Positions 40,340-50,812 are shown, counted from the stretch's first letter. The stretch is DNA of 64,000 nt from Onthophagus taurus (GCF_036711975.1 NC_091972.1:27781001-27845000), one strand, 5' to 3'. A program made the numbers and translations. Notes: generated by a model from the sequence alone, not told the origin.

Positions 40340-42137
40340 GGCGAAAACAAATTACTTGTGAAATGTTATATCGACATTTGTATTCAGAGTCTGTATAGAT
40401 TTTAGCAGAAAAATGTTAACCGTGTCGAAGCTGCAGTCAGTCATTTTCCACTTCTGTTTATGCAAATTTGTCAAATACTGTAGTGTTTTGATTGATTACA
40501 TATTATATATTGGGGTTTCTTTAGCTATGAGACTCTTGTTAAACTCAGGGTTTCGGGCAAGTTCAGGTTCAAAAAAAAAATAATAAGGTTCGACAAAAAA
40601 TTCTTTTAATTAAACAAACAAAATTAACACGTTTTATGGATAACGAAAATAAAATTGTTTTTCTAAATTTACTTTATCAACAATGCCTATTGACTAGAGG
40701 TAACTTTTAAATAAAATAGAAAACTGCGATAATCGACTGAAACATCGATCTGAGAGAGAACACGTTTATTCTTTCGAGAGAGAGAGAGAGAGAGAGAGCA
40801 GGATAAAAACTCGTTATATCCGTTCTTAGAAATAACAAATGGCTGACGCCTTAAATCGAAATCAAACTCGTTGGAAAAATAGTGTTAAATAAAAGAAAGT
40901 TATACAAGACAAACTGAAAAATCTTTACCCACAAGTAAATATTGATAAAATTATAAGGAAACTCTTGTGAGGTGTCTTTTGAGTTTGATTCGTTGATTTT
41001 CCTTTTGTAGGTTATGTTAAATAAGAAAAATAAATTATCATCCAACTCACTGCGAAAAAGAAAGGATTGGAATTCAATGTGGTATCAGGATAATGGATTG
41101 TTTCTTGGTTTCGGAGCACGAACTAGTTTTCTGGATTGGTTACAGGATTCCTCGTAGTTTCCGGTCTCTCTTACGGATTATACGGGATTGTCTACAGGAT
41201 TCTTCTGATGGAAAATTGGACTGCTGTTCTTCGGATGATCTCGAAGACGTTTCAGGAGTTCTCGGAATAAGTTGTAGGTTGATTCTTTTTTTATATCGTT
41301 GGTTAAATTGGCTTTATAAAATTATTTTAATTTTAAAGGTTATCTCTCTCGGAGATTAAAAATTTTTTTTTTCTGACGACGTGGATTCGACGCTGGTCAG
41401 ACGACGACTCTCTCGCTGCCTGTTCGCGATTTCTTTATATACCCCGGCACTCCAACTGTTTCTTCCTCGTTTCTGATTGGTTCTTAGGTTCGCGCCTTTT
41501 TCAAAATTCAAAATTCTTGCATCGAAACTAGCGTCATCTCTCGTATTTTTTCGGAACTAACCTTCAAAATTAAATTTTTTTCCGTTGATTTCTCCCTTAT
41601 TCCTTTATTAATCGTAATAAAACTTCATATTCAACGTTGTCTTTTCTTGTTTTCAGACATACATTGGAGTACACGCCAAATTTCATCAATGAGCAAAGTT
41701 AGAAAAATTCAATTTTAAATCAAGGATTTCCTCCTCAAAATAACGTTAAAACATCAAAGGATGGATGAAAAATGTGCTTTAGGAGCTGGACTATATTAAT
41801 TGATACTTTTGGAAGCAAACTAAACGGTTTTAGATAAGATTTCCACCAACAAAAAATCTCTCTGTCAAAATTTCTAGGTTATGTTCTCTCGGTGAACTAA
41901 ACGATGGTTAATTTTATCACAATACATAAGTAAAAGAAAATAAATAAACATCACAATATATATTGATAAACACTTACCTGTGCGGTGGGGTATCGAGTAA
42001 GATATTGCCTACTACAGATGCTTTAAGCTATTAAAGGAAGGTATTGAGTTCCCTGGTGGAACATTTACACATCGAATTGAATGGCGCGCATTTTAAGACG
42101 TCTGGGGTATATGATACCCCAACACACTGTCGCCGGG
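40340..42137. other. Non-coding right part of the piggyBac element
   Basis: A (GA)12 run lies at 40,775-40,798. A TATATACCCC TATA-like stretch lies near 41,437. No gene was recognised, and the open stretch at 41,093-41,359 has no motif. This part may hold an old inserted repeat. Confidence 0.4.
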
Positions 42138-42149
42138 TTAATAGTAGGT

Positions 42150-42475
42150 AATATAAGTGCGATCCATGTAAGTTGTCAAGATCCTTCCTACGATGACTCT
42201 TCCGTCTGGGGTTACGCCGCGCACTCGCACGTGCAAAAACTCCAACTTGTTTAGAACAAGGTCCTAAGGGTGGCATTTGATGCACCTTGGTTTGTCAGTA
42301 ATGTGACACTGCACAATGATTCCCAGATGGCGACCATCGAGGAATTCATTCGTAACAAGGCCAGTACCGAGTTTACGCGGCTCGAAAACCACCCCAATCC
42401 CCTCCTAGCGGGATTAACGGATTACAACGTTGACCACCTTCGCCCTAAACGGCCAAGGCTGCTTCTCGTCTGACG
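42150..42475 (+). pseudogene. jockey-type LINE C-terminal fragment
   Basis: The forward frame reads YDDSSVWGYAAHSHVQKLQL, a stop at 42252, then NKVLRVAFDAPWFVSN, IEEFIRNKASTEFTRLENH and LRPKRPRL, ending at 42473. This is the C-terminal region of jockey proteins. It lies right beside the piggyBac tip and has the same direction as the RT piece inside piggyBac. Confidence 0.83.
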
Positions 42476-42644
42476 ATCCAGGAATCCGACTGTCCTTCCC
42501 AATTCCACTTTCGATATCACTAAATTAGTGAATACAAAGTAACATATGTATGTATTTTCCGTTAGTTTTAGGTCCGATGAAAAGGGCCACGTTTACCGTT
42601 CAAGATCTTTGATTTGTTTGTTAATATCCTCCCAATAAAGGTTG

Positions 42645-43695
42645 ATAATATAAGTACGAAGGCTTTCACGGCCGGTGTTAATTAAACTAAAACTAGAACT
42701 AACACTAGACCTACTAGTCTTTTGAAAAAATGCTTGACGAAATGCCATGTTGCAACCTTCTTCAGAAACAAGTTCGAAGCGAAACACTTCGAACTTGTTC
42801 TGAAGTGTTTTTCTTAAATTTAAGTTAAGAAAACAAAATTTTCAGTGGATGATCACTCTACTACGTACATAGATATGCTAAAATAGCCCACCCAAAAATT
42901 CCAGAATGTCGAACTAATAACTTAGCAAAAATTCACCCATGCTTCTTCTCTTTACGAAGTCTGGTGATAAAGAGGAAGACCTCCCGCTAAAATTTTTCCA
43001 AAACCGGAATTAAAAAAAAGTTCATGAATGACATAATATAATAATATTCCCTAAATTATTTCCTAATAAATTTACTTTACAAAACTAAAGATTGAAGAAG
43101 AAAAAAATAACAATTAAACTTTAAAATTTGAATCAACACGAAAAATTAAACTAATTAATAAAAATAAGTAAATGTGGTAACGACGGTAATGTACAGATGG
43201 GGATTGTTTCAGATTCCGTTGCTGTAACAAAAAAATAAATAGAAAATTACCCTAAATAAAAAAAAATAAACCAACAAGATTAGTCGCTTGCAGAACGGAA
43301 TAATTGTTTAAAATTTCTGCCAATTTTTCCAGAAATCTTCAACCATTCTTCTTAAAAGGTACAATTAGAAAATGACCTGGAGTTAAAACATCGTAATAGT
43401 AGACCCTACTAATCGGAAACGGCACACATTAAGAACAGCATAAAAGAAAGAGAATAAATTAAGAATAAAAATTAACCTAACATTAAACTAAAATTAGAAC
43501 TAACACTAGAAACTTCACAACTTCACGGGTTTCGCCGTGCGTCTTTTAATAAAAGGTTTGACGTTTCGGATGCCATGTTGCAACCTTCTTCAGAAACTGG
43601 TTCGAAGTGACTTCACTTAGTTAGTTCTAGTTTTAGTTCTAATTTTAGTTTAATTCACACCGGCCGTGAAAGCCTTCGTACTTATATTAACCTAA
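42645..43695. repeat. Inverted-repeat element with CACGGCCGGTG ends
   Basis: The left end (TAAGTACGAAGGCTTTCACG, then GCCGGTG, 42,655-42,683) is inverted at 43,660-43,690. Inside, ATGCCATGTTGCAACCTTCT and TCAGAAAC occur twice in the same direction (about 42,741 and 43,571). On the reverse strand these read CTGAAGAAGGTTGCAACATG, and the second copy also has CCGAAACGTC, recalling Penelope-associated ends. The middle is AT-rich and non-coding. Family unresolved. Confidence 0.55.
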
Positions 43696-43699
43696 CATT

Positions 43700-44344
43700 T
43701 ATTCTAAAAGATACGTTTTGGTACAAAACAACATTAAAGAAACATTTCATTTCAAAAACCTTCACTCTGATATTGCCTTGTTTTAAAATAAATAAAATAT
43801 TGTTTTTAAACATATTTTGTAACATTGAACGGAAACGAAAATCTAATATCTACTATAAACTACATAAATTAAAAACAAAACAACATTCTATTACGTTTCT
43901 CTTAATCACCTTAGTTTCTATTAAATAATTTTAATTAAAATTTAATTATTTATTTATGTTATATATTTATTCTCTTATTGTTTTGTATGTTTCTAGCAAC
44001 GGAATTCGAGATTCCTACTCCTTTCACTTTCCCTATTCGTTACGAGAGGTCGCGGATGATCGGCTAAAGTTTAGATTCCTTCTTGATATATTTCACTCAC
44101 ATCGTTTTGGTCAATTTTACGACAATTTGGGGGTTTTTAAAATTTTTGGGTCGGTTGTTGAACGCGATGTTCTTTGACTTATTGAATAAGAACCATATTC
44201 ATTTTGTTATCTCTATCCATTTTATCCAACCCCAAAAACTCAAACGTCCATAAGTCCCTACAGATTGGGTACGTTCCTAAACACTCCCCCGCAATTTTGG
44301 TATTAAAGTTAAACTACAATTATTTTAAACGTATTCCCGTCTTA
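43700..44344. other. AT-rich spacer
   Basis: No gene seen. CCTAAACACTCCCCCGCAAT near 44,275-44,295 resembles sequence found near copia-type ends, in keeping with the copia remnant to the right. Confidence 0.35.
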
Positions 44345-44514
44345 AAGTATTCTAATCTGTCTTAACCTTTAGTCACAACCTTTGTTAGTACATCTGGAAA
44401 ATTTTCATTTGTAGTATATTCCAACTTTGATTGTCTGTTAACAATACACTTCATTTAACTTTTGTAAGATTCCCTTCAAATACACTATCGCTCGTGCTGC
44501 TCTTGCTGCAGCTA
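44345..44514 (-). pseudogene. Ty1/copia RNase H tail fragment
   Basis: The reverse strand reads AAARAARAIVYLKGIL and, shifted, KLEYTTNENFPDVLTKVVTK. These correspond to the copia RNase H blocks (AxxEAIWLRxLL and the xxNxADxLTK end). Stops interrupt it. A mariner begins at 44517. Confidence 0.6.
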
Positions 44515-44516
44515 TA

Positions 44517-46104
44517 CAGTATGTCCCCGGATCGAGTTACAAAGAGGAAAAAAAAATATATTACTGCTTTTTCAAACTTATCGCAGCATAAATAATGCGT
44601 CGGATATGCTCAAACCACTAAATCGCACGAACTTTATATTCTAACTATAGAAGTTTTTTATTCCCATTTTTGTGTAAAAAATTATACTTTTCCTAAATTA
44701 AAAATTTTTCAAGTTCAATTTACAATATGTAACCATAGAAACCAATAAAATAAAATAAAAGTTACAACTTATGTTAGTGAAAAATATACGGACAAATCAA
44801 ATTAAAATATGGTCAATTGCATAATAGTATATTAAAAAACAAGTTTCGTAAGACACGTTTGAAGTGCACGAATTCAAATTGAAAAACGAGTGGCGAAGCC
44901 ACGAGTTTTTTAATGAATGAGTGCTTTAAGTCTTATGAAACGTGTTTTTTATGCTATTTTTTGTAATTCTCGTTTCTATCCTTTTTTTTTCTCAAAAATA
45001 AAATAAATTTTGACAAAGTAGGAAAATAGGTATGTAGCAGTTGGTAACACCGTAACACTTGAAAATAGAAATTTGAATTGACAATTAGAAACTGTCAAAA
45101 CACAAAATGTATTCACCTGACAAACATGTTTCATGTACACCTCCCAAAATAAGAGAAATTGCTCAGAGTTCAATGTCCTCATCATTGTGGACCTTCTATT
45201 CGATGCTAAGAACGTATTTAAACATCCATGGACAAACATTGTCACATTGACAACTAGAAAAATTAATGACCCAATGTCACCAACATGAACTGGTTCCATA
45301 AAATGTTACTAAAATCTCATTACAGCATCGGATGCTGTAAGGAGTCTCATTACAGCACCCGTTTGAGTACTGTTATAGCTTTCATTACCGTCGCGAATTA
45401 CAAAAAATATTTTACATGTAAATTTATGAGAATTTATGAAAATCACACTATGTTATTCCTCCCAATTCGGCACACATTTGAAGACGACTTCTAAATTCTT
45501 TATAAGAAGTACGAATTTCCGCCAGTGGTAGAGATTCTATCGCTTTAATTATTCTTAGTTTTAATAGTTCTGCATCATCTTGTTATGGTTCACTGTAAAC
45601 AAATTGTTTCAATCGTCCCTAAAAATAAAAATCCATAATTGTAAGATCAGGACTACGTGCTGGCCATCAAATAGGACCATTTAAAAAAATTTAACCATTT
45701 GGCACAATGTGTGAATGGTAAGCTGGGCAACTGTCTTGCTGAAAGTACATTGACCGTATAAAATTTAAAGGTAATTGGATTTACATCGCTCCTATAACGA
45801 CAATGCTGGGAAGAAACAATGTCATTTGTTGAAAAGCTATCTGAAAAGCAGCGTCTTCCTCATTTAGTCTCTTTGTCTGTCTCTTTATGGATAAAACAGA
45901 ACCCGTTTCCAAATTTTTTTTCATCAGTTTGCGAACCCCACATGAGATATTCTTGTGTCCGGATATTTTTGCTGGAATTTTTGTATAACTACACGAAAAC
46001 ATGATTCACTAGTACCATAGCACAGTACTAAATAAATTCTCTCTTTCACGGTTAGCATCGCATAAAAAGACTTAATCTCACCAACATAAGTTGTAACTTT
46101 TGTA
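44517..46104 (-). mobile_element. mariner-type element B1, right end lost, with an internal insertion
   Basis: The left tip CAGTATGTCCCCGGATCGAG follows TA at 44515-44516. It matches the element at 60823-62295 base for base over long stretches. Relative to that copy, about 600 bp is inserted between roughly 44,840 and 45,455. The right inverted repeat stops after ATAAGTTGTAACTTTTGTAA (about 46,104), where copia integrase sequence begins. Reverse-strand transposase remnants lie at 45,480-46,010. Confidence 0.82.
44832..45455. repeat. Insert in mariner B1 with a long hairpin
   Basis: Arms at about 44,832-44,868 and 44,921-44,955 pair (AAGTTTCGTAAGAC with GTCTTATGAAAC) around a central GTGGCGAAGCCAC. 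A perfect 9 bp inverted repeat (TACAGCATC G GATGCTGTA) lies at 45,321-45,339. No gene. Confidence 0.55.
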
Positions 46105-46295
46105 ACTTTGACATTTTGTACCGCTTCATCTTTACTTTTCAATAAGAATATAATTCCAAAATGAGAATAATCATCTAAAATTATTTGAAAATATTGATAC
46201 CCTTCTTTAGTAATTGGGTTTATTGATTCAGTTTTTAATCGAGAAACTTTACTGGGATGTAGTACTTGCCAAAATAACACAAGTTTTTAGCTATG
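46105..46295 (-). pseudogene. Ty1/copia integrase fragment
   Basis: The reverse frame reads PSKVSRLKTESINPITKEG, YQYFQIILDDYSHFGIIFLL and KSKDEAVQ. This is the copia integrase core with the YFxxxxDDxS block (second catalytic Asp) and the LKxKxE end. With the RNase H tail at 44.4 kb it represents one decayed copia split by the mariner. Confidence 0.8.
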
Positions 46296-46629
46296 AGCGA
46301 TCAAAAAAAAATTTACATTTCATTTTTTATTTCGGCTAAAAGTAAACCGTAGAATTTGAAATTTTGTATGTATTTACTACTGGTTAAGACCTTATTTTCA
46401 AGCATACCTTGAGCTTCGCTAGCGCCCTCTAAGGGGATGAAATTCACTACCTCTTTGATTCTTTTATAACAACTTTTTAACGCCATTGAATGTTAACATA
46501 AAAAAATATGGGTTGAAAAGTTCATTCTTTAGTGGTTCTTTTTCGTCTCTTTAGTTTTTTCCTTAAAGATGTTTTTCCCTATGATAATTCCTATAAAAAA
46601 TAATGTATTAAATAATTTAGTTATCTTGA
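46296..46629. other. Spacer
   Basis: Nothing recognisable; AT-rich, with no long open frame. Confidence 0.3.
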
Positions 46630-47627
46630 CAAAGGCCTGACTTGGAAATCACACATTAGTTGCAACAATTGTACTCATCCAGTGTCGGAAGACAATTCAA
46701 TGTGGGATCTACACGTCTGTACTAAGATGGTAGCTCACGGAGCCATAGTTTGGTGCTCAGCAACGAGTGGCCTGCTTGTTAATCACGGGTGTCATGAGAT
46801 CGACATCCACCATCGCGCTGGAGACTATGCTGAACGTGCTGCCCCTAGATATTTTTATCAAGGAGGTGGCCGCGGTGGCGGATAATAAGCAGGTTGTAAA
46901 AATGGGAAAAGTCTGGAGCGAACTCTGGAGTGAGGCTGTTTGTAAACAACCCTTCCTTGAAGCTCGCGCAGACTACATCACACCTACTTTCTTAAACAGA
47001 CCACACTTTGGCATTGAAACGATACCCCGGAGTAACTTAAGCACGGGCAAATCGCTGACCATCTACACTGATGGATCAAAGAAGGCTGGAGACTCCGGCG
47101 CCGGAATTTTCTCGCACGATCTCCAGCTACACCTATCCACTTCGCAAGGGTCCTACTGCACGACTGCTCAGACCGAAATAACTGCTATAAATATAGCAAC
47201 CAATGTGATTATCGACACCAAAACAGTTGGCAGAAACGTTGTAATCTGCACAGATAGCAAACAGGCTATGCTGGAGGTTGGTAGGCATCGAACTACATCA
47301 TCGTTTGCGAAGTCCTGTCGGCAATCACTTGAAGAGGCTAACGTTTATAACAATGTTACGATAAAGTGGCGGAAAGGATATACCGGAAATAAGGGACACG
47401 ATCATGCGGACAGGTTGGCGAAACGGGCGGCTAAGAAGTCACCGGTCTCCCCTGAACCGTTTGTACCTCTGACTTTCAATACAGCATCAAATATGGGATG
47501 AGACTGCAGTAGATGTTTTTGCAAAGAAAACTCTGCTCTACCCTGACCGGAAGAGATCTACTCAGTTCCTGAGAAAATCAAAAAGTGACTTGAGGCTCCT
47601 CACCCACTTCCTGTCCGGACACTGCAG
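46630..47627 (+). pseudogene. LOA/R1-like LINE fragment, end of RT plus RNase H
   Basis: The forward strand begins with DKGLTWKSHI (RT end) and a damaged stretch. A 244-codon open frame (46767-47501) then carries LTIYTDGSKKAGDSGAGIFS (Asp), AQTEITAINIA (Glu), VICTDSKQAMLEV (Asp) and GYTGNKGHDHADRLAKRAA. The tail continues to LRLLTHFLSGHC at 47,625, where the unknown element is inserted. It is similar to, but clearly diverged from, the intact LINE at 31.7 kb. Confidence 0.87.
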
Positions 47628-47643
47628 CGAGGGGTAAACCGCT

Positions 47644-47800
47644 AGTTCAAATTTTGTACACCTACTTCCCCTTTGACAAATAATTCCTTATACTTCCTAC
47701 TTATATTCCTAGTATTTTCCTGTACTTCCGTGTATTTCCTCACAATTCCTTATACTTCCCCGTAATTCCTCTTACATACTCGTACCTCGTCTCCCTTCGG
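47644..47800 (+). repeat. Left subterminal repeat cluster of the unclassified transposon
   Basis: It holds repeated ACTTCC and CCTTATACTTCC/CCCGTAATTCC-type words in the forward direction, directly inside the left end. Spacing is about 10-20 bases. Confidence 0.7.
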
Positions 47801-47935
47801 ACGGCATATCCACGTGTGTATTTAAGTAAAACACCCAAATAAAAGTCAATAAAAATTAACATATATTCTTTGGCAAATAAAAACATTGAGTTTTTCTATA
47901 TAAAAACAGAAAATAATAATACTGACAAAACAGTA

Positions 47936-49327
47936 TTAAAGTTTTTTATAATTTTGTTTGAAAGCTTTGTATAATTTCTTTATTTCTACATCATCATGTC
48001 TGCTAATTTGAAATATTACCGTTACCAAGTAAAGTTTGTTTAGTACAGAAAAAAAGTCTGTTATAAACAGTTGATTATTGTCAATATTGTCTCTTTTGCG
48101 TTTAGATCTTTCACTTCTTCCGTACTTTTCTAATTTCCATTTTGAAGAGCTAGTCTGGGGAGAATTATTACGAGTAACAATTTTTCGTGTAGGAACTCGT
48201 GTAAGGGTGTCAGTCGAGATTTCGGTCTTTGTTGGAGTTACACACTCGGTTACGCCGACTGATACTTCTGAGGAAACATTTTCTTTATCGGTTTCCGAGG
48301 CGGTTTCATTAAAGTAAATATTTTCAATACTCTTCAGACATTCATGATGAGATGTGTCAATACGGTCAACAGGTGTTACGGAAATATTTTCTAGTATAAT
48401 AATCTTTTGTGAATTATTTTCAACTGAAGAACTTGCACGTGAAGAACACGGATTTGGGTTCAACGTAAAATAATCAGTAATTGATGTTTCCCTGCGTTTA
48501 CTTTCAACAATAGTTGCCGGCGCATTAATTTGATCGTTCGTATGCGCAGTAATATGTTTACTTAAAAAATGTTTATGAATATTAGCATATATCCATCTTG
48601 GTTGACAAGTGTCTTTTTTGGACACCTTTTGGATTTTGCAACTTTGACCACAAAAGCAAGTCACAGTGCAAGAAAAATGTTTATCTAATCCTTTTTGAAT
48701 TTTTAGGCTTATACCATTACATTTTGATTCAAATATTAACCATTGTTCCTGACTAACTTTTGTTTTAAGCTAGCACTTTAGAGCTTTTAATATAACGCAC
48801 TTTTCTGTTTCCTGATCTGTAGCTGCAGTCTCACTTAATGGTTGTGCTGAGGGGGGTGGTAATGTCTGCTCAGAAATGTTTTCAGTTATGTCGGTTTGCG
48901 TAGACTGAGTCGATATTTTTCTCTCGTATTTGGATTTATAAAATTTGGAAATTAAAACTATTTGTTTTTTCGTGCCAGATAGCAATTTAAATTGCTGCGG
49001 ATTATTTTTAAAAATCCCGTAAAACAAATTTTTTTCTTCCAAAGTTAGTAATTCATGGTAGTCATTTCTAATAAATGCTTCTATTTTTTCTAGATCATTT
49101 TCGTCAATCGTACCATGCAGCACCTCATTATCAAATCCGCTAATAGTAAGAATTTCCTTAACATTTTCATTTAATTGAAATTGTAGAAAATTTTCGGCCT
49201 CTTGAAAACAGCGATAGCGATTTGCCGTCATCCTGGCGCCTAATACAAAACAATTTACGAGCGAATTTAGTACCATTGACTCTTCACGATATGTTAATAT
49301 AAATTTAAATTTTAATATGATACTCAT
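47936..49327 (-). CDS. Protein of the unclassified transposon, ~463 codons with one in-frame TAG
   Basis: Two open stretches (48770-49327 and 47936-48769) lie in the same reverse frame, separated only by a TAG at 48770-48772. The N-terminal part has predicted helices and YHELLTLEEKNLFYGIFKNN followed by QQFKLLSGTKK, then a polar linker (TQTDITENI, TLPPPSAQPL). After the TAG come QEQWLIFESKCNGISLK, a metal-binding-like TCFCGQSCKI, WIYANIHKHFLSKH, a long Ser/Thr-rich acidic region and a basic KRKRDN stretch. I do not recognise the family. No DDE triad is obvious, so this could be a DNA-binding accessory protein of a non-autonomous element. The TAG may be a disabling mutation or lie in an unseen intron. 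Confidence 0.6.
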
Positions 49328-49489
49328 TCAATCTTACCTTTGAATGAAAACGATGCTTTTACCAGTAACAATTCACACACCCTTTATGAAACAGAAACTG
49401 CGCACCTAATACTAGATCTAGCTTGTTTATGGAACATCGTAACTTCGATCGTTAGATATCGTGTTTAATCGTGTTCGATCGTGTTCAAT

Positions 49490-49673
49490 ATATCCCCAAA
49501 TTTCCCTAAATAATTTCCCGTACTTCCCCAAACTTCCTCGATAATTCCCCGTAATTCCTTGTACTTCCCCGTAATTACTCGCATCTCCCCATAATTCCCC
49601 AGACTTCCCCGTAATTCGTCGAACTTCCCCATAATTCCTCCGCATTTCCCCTATTTTGTACACCTACTTCCCC
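49490..49673 (+). repeat. Right subterminal repeat cluster of the unclassified transposon
   Basis: At least eight forward-direction words of the type ACTTCCCC with GTAATTCC or ATAATTCC lie between the gene start and the right end. They have the same polarity as the left cluster, not inverted. They could be transposase-binding sites or part of the promoter. Confidence 0.75.
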
Positions 49674-49689
49674 AGCGGTTTACCCCTCG

Positions 49690-49840
49690 CACTGCAGGTT
49701 ACGCAAGCACGTCAAGTTTACCGTTCTATTAACGTTCATTAAAAACTTGGGCTGGTTTGGACTTGGTGGGATAGAGCCATTGGAGATGAAAAATGGCAAG
49801 AGTATATAAGATAGCATTAAAGCCTTTCCAGTACTACTTA
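49690..49840 (+). pseudogene. LINE fragment continuing after the unclassified transposon
   Basis: Immediately after the duplicated CACTGCAG the forward frame reads RLRKHVK. After an internal deletion it reads LLTFIKNLGWFGLGG, matching the LOA-type C-terminus (LGAVLAFGKSLGW in the intact copy at 31.8 kb). Together with 46630-47627 it is one LINE fragment. Confidence 0.7.
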
Positions 49841-49895
49841 TGCTTTTTCCCGTATCTTCTTAAGATGTACACAAAAATTAAAACCCAACACTTAA

Positions 49896-50540
49896 ATTAA
49901 CAATAGTATATTATTATATGTGAGTAGAAATTTTGACCACGACTATTGAAATTAATTCCATAAATTTATTTGTCCACGACTACCTTATAATATATACCTT
50001 ATGAATGAGTTTTCTAAAACAAAATGGTAGTCATTTTTCACGGAGTGAATAATAGCGGTGAATAATAATCATTATTCACGGGTAGCCATCTTGACCAGAC
50101 TAATAATAATTATTTAAAACGTTAAAAGTTCAAAAAACGTCAATTTAATTCAATTTTTTAGGAGTTCCTAAATGTTTGACATTAAAAAAACCTAAACAAA
50201 TTCCTTTTTTTGTATGATTTAAGCATAAATGAATTAATTTTCGTAAAGAAAACGACGTTTTATAAAACTGACACTTAATTTTGACAAATTGTTGTGAAGT
50301 TGGTTACAGTTAGTAACATTGAATTTGTGTCACATTGACGTTTAACCTTTATTCAAAAATTTATTTAAAAAATAAATTTATGGAATCAATTTCAATAGTC
50401 GTGGACAAAGAATAGTATTCTACTCGCATATAATGAGCTATTATTCACGCAGGTTAATTACGCCACTCGCTACGCTCGTGACATAAACTTAACCTTCGTG
50501 AATAATAGCCCTCATTATATGCTCATATAATAATATACTA
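49896..50540. repeat. Foldback element A (interleaved with B)
   Basis: The left arm around 49,902-49,975 (AATAGTATATTATTATATG, GACTATTGAAATTAATTCC) is inverted at 50,372-50,540 (GGAATCAATTTCAATAGTC, CATATAATAATATACTA). Inside the right arm is a further palindrome (CTATTATTCACG ... CGTGAATAATAG, 50,441-50,511) around GCCACTCGCTACGCTCGTG. Confidence 0.7.
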
Positions 50541-50812
50541 ACATACTAAAATAACATAATAACATACTAAATGAAATATCAATTTTATAAAACGTTTTTT
50601 TACGAAAATTAATTAATTTATGCTTAAATCATACGAAAAAAAGAATTTGTTTAGGTTCTTTTAATGTCAAACCTTTAGAAACTCCTAAAAAATTGAATTA
50701 AATTGACGTTTTTTTGAAATTTTAATATATGATAATGATTGAATAATGATTATTCACCGCTATTATTCACTCTGTGAAAAATGACTACCATTTTGTTTTA
50801 GAAAACTCAGTT
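50005..50812. repeat. Foldback element B, ~220 bp arms
   Basis: The left arm 50,005-50,270 (GAGTTTTCTAAAACAAAATG, GTAGTCATTTTTCAC, then GTATGATTTAAGCATAAAT) is the reverse complement of 50,590-50,812. The spacer contains the right arm of element A, so the two inverted repeats interleave. Confidence 0.75.

Larger units (their letters stand above)
36900..42137 (-). mobile_element. piggyBac element with TTAA duplication, internally rearranged
   Basis: The left tip CCCGGCGACAGTGTGG starts at 36900 and the right tip CACACTGTCGCCGGG ends at 42137. TTAA lies outside both (36896-36899 and 42138-42141). This is the piggyBac signature. The reverse-strand transposase is interrupted by jockey and gypsy fragments, and a 150 bp coding stretch is duplicated around them. 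About 1.6 kb to the right of the gene (40,340-42,137) holds a (GA)n run and no recognised gene. Confidence 0.92.
47628..49689 (-). mobile_element. Unclassified DNA transposon: 16 bp inverted ends, 8 bp target duplication
   Basis: The ends are perfect inverted repeats: CGAGGGGTAAACCGCT at 47628-47643 and its reverse complement at 49674-49689. CACTGCAG is duplicated on both sides (47620-47627 and 49690-49697), and the LINE reading resumes beyond it (GHC then RLRKHV). Beside both ends lie clusters of CTTCCCC/GTAATTCC-type repeats. A 20 bp block, TTTTGTACACCTACTTCCCC, occurs at both ends in the same orientation (about 47,653 and 49,654). The single gene is reverse-strand. Eight-base duplications are known for hAT, P and KDZ/Zisupton elements, but these tips do not match hAT (CAG) ends. 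I cannot assign it. Confidence 0.88.

Noticed and set aside
44976-45299. Reverse ORF of 107 codons inside mariner B1
   Set aside because: It lies wholly in the non-coding insert and has no recognisable domain.
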